Positions 61,244 through 64,000 of a DNA stretch of 64,000 nt are shown in pieces. Every line of letters starts with the position of its first letter. Positions within the stretch are counted from its first letter, which is position 1. The stretch comes from Hwangdonia lutea (GTDB lineage Bacteria > Bacteroidota > Bacteroidia > Flavobacteriales > Flavobacteriaceae), in NCBI RefSeq assembly GCF_032814565.1, contig NZ_CP136521.1, positions 2,390,501 to 2,454,500 of the forward strand, in the 5' to 3' direction. The position numbers and the translations under genes are program-made. Below the pieces are notes generated by a model. The model searched no databases. It saw only the letters and a list, made by a program, of their open reading frames with translations, and was not told where the DNA came from.

Positions 61244-62398
61244 ATGAAACTAAAATTAATCATCATTATTTGTGTCTTCTTTGGATTAAAATCCTTTTGC
61301 CAAACCGTAGATTCCACCCAAATGCTTAACGAAGATCTAATCACTAAAAAAGTCAAAGAAGTTATTGGCGAAAATGAATATATACGTGTTCCTTTAACTA
61401 ATTTTGAAAATGACATCCAAAGCAAGATTTCCGCCACTATAAATAAAAGGATAAACAACCTTATTGGTTTTCTGGTTGCCATAATTGGTATTTTGAGTGC
61501 CTTGTCCATTATTCAATCCAATAGGTCCAGAAACATATTAAAAGAACAGGTTTTGGCGCAAATAAGTGCGGACCTCAATTCAAAAACCGTGGAGTCTCGC
61601 GAGTTTTTTGAAGGGATTATAAACTCTAGGTTGGAGGATATTGAAAAGCAACTTTTGGGAAAACTGGAACTACAATATAAGAGCAATGTAGAAAACATAA
61701 AGAATGTAGAAAATCAGCTGGAGCAATCTAAATCTCAAATTGCAAAAGCCGAAGATTACCTTATAAACATTGAGTTTGAGTCTCTTAAAAAAATGCTTCG
61801 AGAAAGAAAATATGACTACGCCATAACCTTAAAAAGGTTAACAACCTTATTAAAGGATGTTGAGGATAAGAAAAGAAAAGCTCTCATTCCAGATATTGTA
61901 GATTTACTAACCTTAATATATTACGATTACAAAAATTATAACGAGGTAACCGATTTGATAAACAAATATGAAGGTAAAATAAAATTTAAATCATCATCGT
62001 ATGTTAACGCTGCACTTACGGGCATTTACGATTACCATAATTACAACTCCGTTAACCAAAGAGCTCAAGCCCTTATCTACCTCGATAAATCCTTAGAGCT
62101 TATTCAGGGCTACGGTAGCGCACTTGCATTAAAATTAGAAATTTTTATGATGGATTACCTAAGAGCTGAAGAAGACAAGCAAAAAGACCAAGCTATAAAG
62201 GATGCAAAAAGTGTTTTTAACAAAATATTGAAAAGCGAATCGGGCGCGCCCTCGTACGAAACCATAAGTAGATTGACTCGGGATTCTAAATTAGCATCTT
62301 ATAAAAAATATTTCGATAAGTTGAACGAATTATTCGCCGAAGAATTAAAACAAATGCAGCTAAAAGCCGACGAATACAGTAAAAGTATAAAGAAGTAA
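61244..62398 (+). CDS. Orphan membrane protein with signal peptide, coiled coil and TPR-like C-terminus
   Basis: Protein of 384 residues that I do not recognise. It has a signal peptide (LKLIIIICVFFGLKSFCQ), a segment with a membrane helix at about residues 71-90 (LIGFLVAIIGILSALSIIQS), a long coiled coil (about 95-180, ENIKNVENQLEQSKSQIAKA), and then paired helices resembling TPR units (ALIYLDKSLELIQGYGSALA) to the end. Thus it is probably anchored in the inner membrane with most of it on one side. The gene is flanked by direct repeats of the lipB 3' end, suggesting it arrived or was trapped by a duplication. Not similar to neighbouring genes. Confidence 0.7.
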   Translation: MKLKLIIIICVFFGLKSFCQTVDSTQMLNEDLITKKVKEVIGENEYIRVPLTNFENDIQSKISATINKRINNLIGFLVAIIGILSALSIIQSNRSRNILKEQVLAQISADLNSKTVESREFFEGIINSRLEDIEKQLLGKLELQYKSNVENIKNVENQLEQSKSQIAKAEDYLINIEFESLKKMLRERKYDYAITLKRLTTLLKDVEDKKRKALIPDIVDLLTLIYYDYKNYNEVTDLINKYEGKIKFKSSSYVNAALTGIYDYHNYNSVNQRAQALIYLDKSLELIQGYGSALALKLEIFMMDYLRAEEDKQKDQAIKDAKSVFNKILKSESGAPSYETISRLTRDSKLASYKKYFDKLNELFAEELKQMQLKADEYSKSIKK

Positions 62399-62419
62399 AT
62401 ATGGTAGGTCAATAAAACA

Positions 62420-63130
62420 CTATTTCTTTTTATTAATAAACTCAGCCTCAAAAAGAGTGGAGAAATGTTTTAGAAGTTTTTCTTTAACCTCAGTTTCATC
62501 AACGGTTTTTTGAGCCAACTCCACGTTTAAAGAGGTAACCGCTTTACCGCGAATACCACAAGGAATAATATTATCAAAATACCCCAAATTAGCGTTTACG
62601 TTTAGCGCAAACCCATGCATGGTAACCCAACGGCTAGCCCGAACACCCATAGCGCAAATTTTACGGGCAAAGGGTGTGCCAACATCGAGCCAAACACCTG
62701 TTTCGCCAGGGCTACGTTCTGCTTTTAAACCGTATTCCGCCAAGGTTAATATTATCATTTCTTCTAAAAAACGCAGGTATTTATGAATGTCTGTAAAAAA
62801 GTTTTCCAAATCTAAAATAGGATAGCCAACCACTTGTCCCGGGCCGTGATAGGTAATATCTCCACCGCGATTAATTTTATAAAAGGTTGCGCCTTTTTCG
62901 GTAAGTTGCGCTTCGTTTAATAGCAAATTTGACAAATCGCCGCTTTTGCCTAAAGTATAAACATGCGGATGTTCAACAAACAAAAAATAATTTTTAGTAT
63001 TTAAACCCGCTTCTTCACGCCTATTTTTAATTTTCGTGTCTACAATACCTTTAAACAATTGCTCTTGATAATCCCAAGTTTGCTTATAGTCTTTATAGCC
63101 TAGATCCTGCAGTTCTATAGTTTTATTCAT
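62420..63130 (-). CDS. lipB: Octanoyl-[ACP]-protein N-octanoyltransferase
   Basis: Moves octanoyl groups from ACP to lipoyl domains, first step of lipoate synthesis. It has 236 residues. Motifs RGGDITYHGPGQVVGYPILD (about residues 83-102), KICAMGVRASRWVTMHGFAL with the active-site Lys, and IIPCGIRGKAVTSL with the catalytic Cys are intact. Start: ATG at 63128-63130; the frame also has TTG 9 nt upstream, but that codon lies in a promoter element. A near copy of its 3' end lies at 60834-60976. Confidence 0.96.
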   Translation of the reverse strand: MNKTIELQDLGYKDYKQTWDYQEQLFKGIVDTKIKNRREEAGLNTKNYFLFVEHPHVYTLGKSGDLSNLLLNEAQLTEKGATFYKINRGGDITYHGPGQVVGYPILDLENFFTDIHKYLRFLEEMIILTLAEYGLKAERSPGETGVWLDVGTPFARKICAMGVRASRWVTMHGFALNVNANLGYFDNIIPCGIRGKAVTSLNVELAQKTVDETEVKEKLLKHFSTLFEAEFINKKK

Positions 63131-63136
63131 AGACTG

Positions 63137-63144
63137 CAAAATTA
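63137..63144 (-). promoter_or_regulatory. -7 element immediately before lipB
   Basis: TAATTTTG on the minus strand at 63144-63137, a perfect TAnnTTTG, ending 6 nt before the lipB ATG. If used, the lipB transcript would be leaderless or nearly so. Confidence 0.45.
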
Positions 63145-63225
63145 CAATAATTTATGTGAAAAACGACAGAAGACCGATGACGGAAGCAGAAAACAAATTA
63201 CAAACTGAATACGACAGACTTGATA

Positions 63226-63384
63226 CTAATTTTTGGGATTATTAACAATAACCAGTGCTGCAATAACGCCCGGAACCCAGCCACAAAGCCATAGTAAAAA
63301 AGTGATTAAAATAGAGCCACATCCTTTATCTATAACAGCTAAAGGCGGACAAATAATAGACAATAAAACTCTCCAGAAACTCAT
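63226..63384 (-). CDS. Pmp3/YqaE-family small membrane protein
   Basis: 52-residue protein MSFWRVLLSIICPPLAVIDK... with two transmembrane helices (residues about 5-18 and 25-46). The Pmp3/UPF0057 (YqaE) signature is clear: ICPPLAV, a Gly-rich turn KGCG, then LWLCGWVPGVIAAL and a C-terminal Asn-rich tail VNNPKN. Such proteolipids modulate membrane potential or ion balance. The start is ATG at 63382-63384, stop TAG at 63226-63228. It lies upstream of lipB, same strand, 95 nt apart. It is too short for many gene callers. Confidence 0.93.
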   Translation of the reverse strand: MSFWRVLLSIICPPLAVIDKGCGSILITFLLWLCGWVPGVIAALVIVNNPKN

Positions 63385-63531
63385 TTGATTTTTTTTAATT
63401 GATGATTTACTTATTTGACGTATTTAAAGGTATTTTGTTACAGGCCATTTTTAAATTTTTATGAAATTAAACCACCCTTTCTTAATGCATCCATTTGATG
63501 GCGGTTTAAATACTGCCAACTGCAAACGCGC

Positions 63532-63670
63532 GCGTTAGGGATAGAACGGTTAGACTGCGCTCACCGCAGGCTAAATGTTTGAGCTCGCCGATCCCGACGC
63601 ATCGGGAGAGGAAGCGAGTAGTGATAGCCCGACGCACTTTTGCCATTAAAAGCAAAAGGGGGTAACGCCC
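63532..63670. ncRNA. Candidate structured RNA / repeat element before truA
   Basis: GC-rich island in AT-rich DNA that folds as a closed multibranch: GCGTTA (63532-63537) with TAACGC (63663-63668) closes it; inside, CTGCG/CGCAG (63555-63559, 63565-63569), CTCGC/GCGAG (63584-63588, 63614-63618) enclosing CCCGA/TCGGG (63593-63597, 63602-63606), and CTTTTGC/GCAAAAG (63637-63643, 63652-63658). GGG 63538-63540 can also pair with CCC 63628-63630. No reading frame fits. It may be a conserved flavobacterial RNA or a dispersed repeat; strand unknown. Confidence 0.5.
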
Positions 63671-63713
63671 AACTTCTCGATACAATTTCGATAAAAATCG
63701 AAATCACTCGAAG
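63671..63713. repeat. Flavobacterial palindromic repeat
   Basis: ACTTCTCGATAC, then TTTCGAT-AAAA-ATCGAAA, then CACTCGAAGT: inner arms are exact and the outer arms partly pair (ACTTC with GAAGT). This is the common CTCGA-type intergenic repeat of this group, placed directly after the structured island. Confidence 0.65.
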
Positions 63714-63778
63714 TAACACCTAGATATCTTTTAATATTTAATTAAGACAACCGCTTTCGGTGGAACAACAAATCTGTC

Positions 63779-63786
63779 TATCTTTG
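63779..63786 (+). promoter_or_regulatory. -7 promoter element of truA
   Basis: TATCTTTG, perfect TAnnTTTG, 26 nt before the truA start codon. The -33 box is weak. Confidence 0.55.
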
Positions 63787-63811
63787 TTACTTCAAAAAAA
63801 CAATAGACAAA

Positions 63812-64000
63812 TTGCGGTATTTTATAGAACTTTCTTATAACGGCAGCGCCTATCACGGTTGGCAAAATCAGCCAAAAGCCATATCGGTTCAAGAAGTTTT
63901 GGAACGCACTTTATCTACTTTGTTAAAAACGCCCATTTCTATTATGGGCGCAGGACGAACCGATACGGGCGTTCATGCCGCACAAATGTTTGCGCATTTT
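63812..64000 (+). CDS. truA: tRNA pseudouridine(38-40) synthase, N-terminal part (runs off the window)
   Basis: Makes pseudouridine at positions 38-40 of the tRNA anticodon arm. The 63 codons present match TruA: RYFIELSYNGSAYHGWQNQ at the start and the catalytic Asp in MGAGRTDTGVHAAQM near residue 52. The start is TTG at 63812-63814, where family members have Met; no ATG is available. The gene continues beyond the window. It lies downstream of the structured island and its own -7 element. Confidence 0.94.
   Translation, partial: MRYFIELSYNGSAYHGWQNQPKAISVQEVLERTLSTLLKTPISIMGAGRTDTGVHAAQMFAHF

Noticed and set aside
1-64000. CRISPR array, prophage or complete insertion sequence
   Set aside because: No regularly spaced repeats, phage structural genes or transposase gene were seen anywhere in the window.

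Overview
The window is a low-GC chromosome segment from a member of the Bacteroidota, almost certainly a marine Flavobacteriaceae. Supporting signs are the fused ccoNO cytochrome oxidase gene, BshC (bacillithiol synthesis), DUF6090 and DUF4331 proteins, the LETM1-related protein, GAAA-loop and CTCGACTGCGCTCG-type intergenic repeats, three extracellular sulfatases, and promoters of the Bacteroidota type (TTG-N19-TAnnTTTG), seen cleanly before tRNA-Pro and the sulfatase pair. Genus is not resolved.

Layout. 1-5.9 kb: 3' end of valS, a DUF6090 membrane protein, an Hsp20 chaperone, a small lipoprotein, lpxD and a LETM1-related protein. 6.0-8.7 kb: two DUF4331 secreted proteins and a TPR lipoprotein. 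9.1-11.2 kb: Cu/Zn superoxide dismutase, an ECF sigma factor and its RskA-type anti-sigma factor. 11.3-23.3 kb is a microaerobic-respiration block: hemN and a universal stress protein, then the cbb3 oxidase locus on the minus strand (ccoI; ccoS-NO-Q-P-G-H and a SafE-type membrane protein) with a divergent Crp/Fnr regulator. 23.4-33.6 kb: secreted peptidases (S9, M1, M28), a large BNR-repeat protein, and small proteins. 33.7-42.7 kb: fatty-acid beta-oxidation (MarR regulator, fadB-like, thiolase, acyl-CoA dehydrogenase, fadD) with a GH18 enzyme. 43.2-47.5 kb: pyruvate formate-lyase, its activase and an OFA-type transporter. 47.7-51.1 kb: a two-sulfatase operon. Then tRNA-Pro(GGG), a degenerate 0.5-kb stretch, a PLP decarboxylase with bshC, an esterase, an M14 carboxypeptidase, a third sulfatase, a DGC cysteine-rich protein, a duplicated lipB 3' fragment, an orphan coiled-coil protein, lipB, a small Pmp3/YqaE membrane protein that is easily missed, a structured-RNA-like island and the 5' end of truA.

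The most interesting signal is regulatory. Five intergenic regions carry a 14-bp Fnr-like palindrome (ATGAY-N4-RTCAT, or CTGAC-N4-GTCAG at pflB), and in all five its centre lies exactly 29.5 nt before the first base of a YAnnTTTG -7 element, with no TTG at the -33 position. Each is a 44-nt module. The targets are hemN(-usp), ccoI, ccoS-NOQPGH, pflB-pflA-OFA transporter and the DGC gene. They lie on both strands over about 50 kb, and the likely regulator gene (22664-23341) is in the same window, beside one of the sites. This reads as a class-II-type low-oxygen regulon fitted to the unusual Bacteroidota sigma factor, and it draws an uncharacterised zinc-binding-type DGC protein into that response.

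Other observations worth checking: a 126-nt near-identical repeat of the lipB 3' end flanking an orphan gene; a GC-rich island before truA with a closable multibranch fold; a repeat-family sequence lying in frame inside bshC; and pflA lacking an ATG, its only usable start lying in the arm of a strong hairpin.
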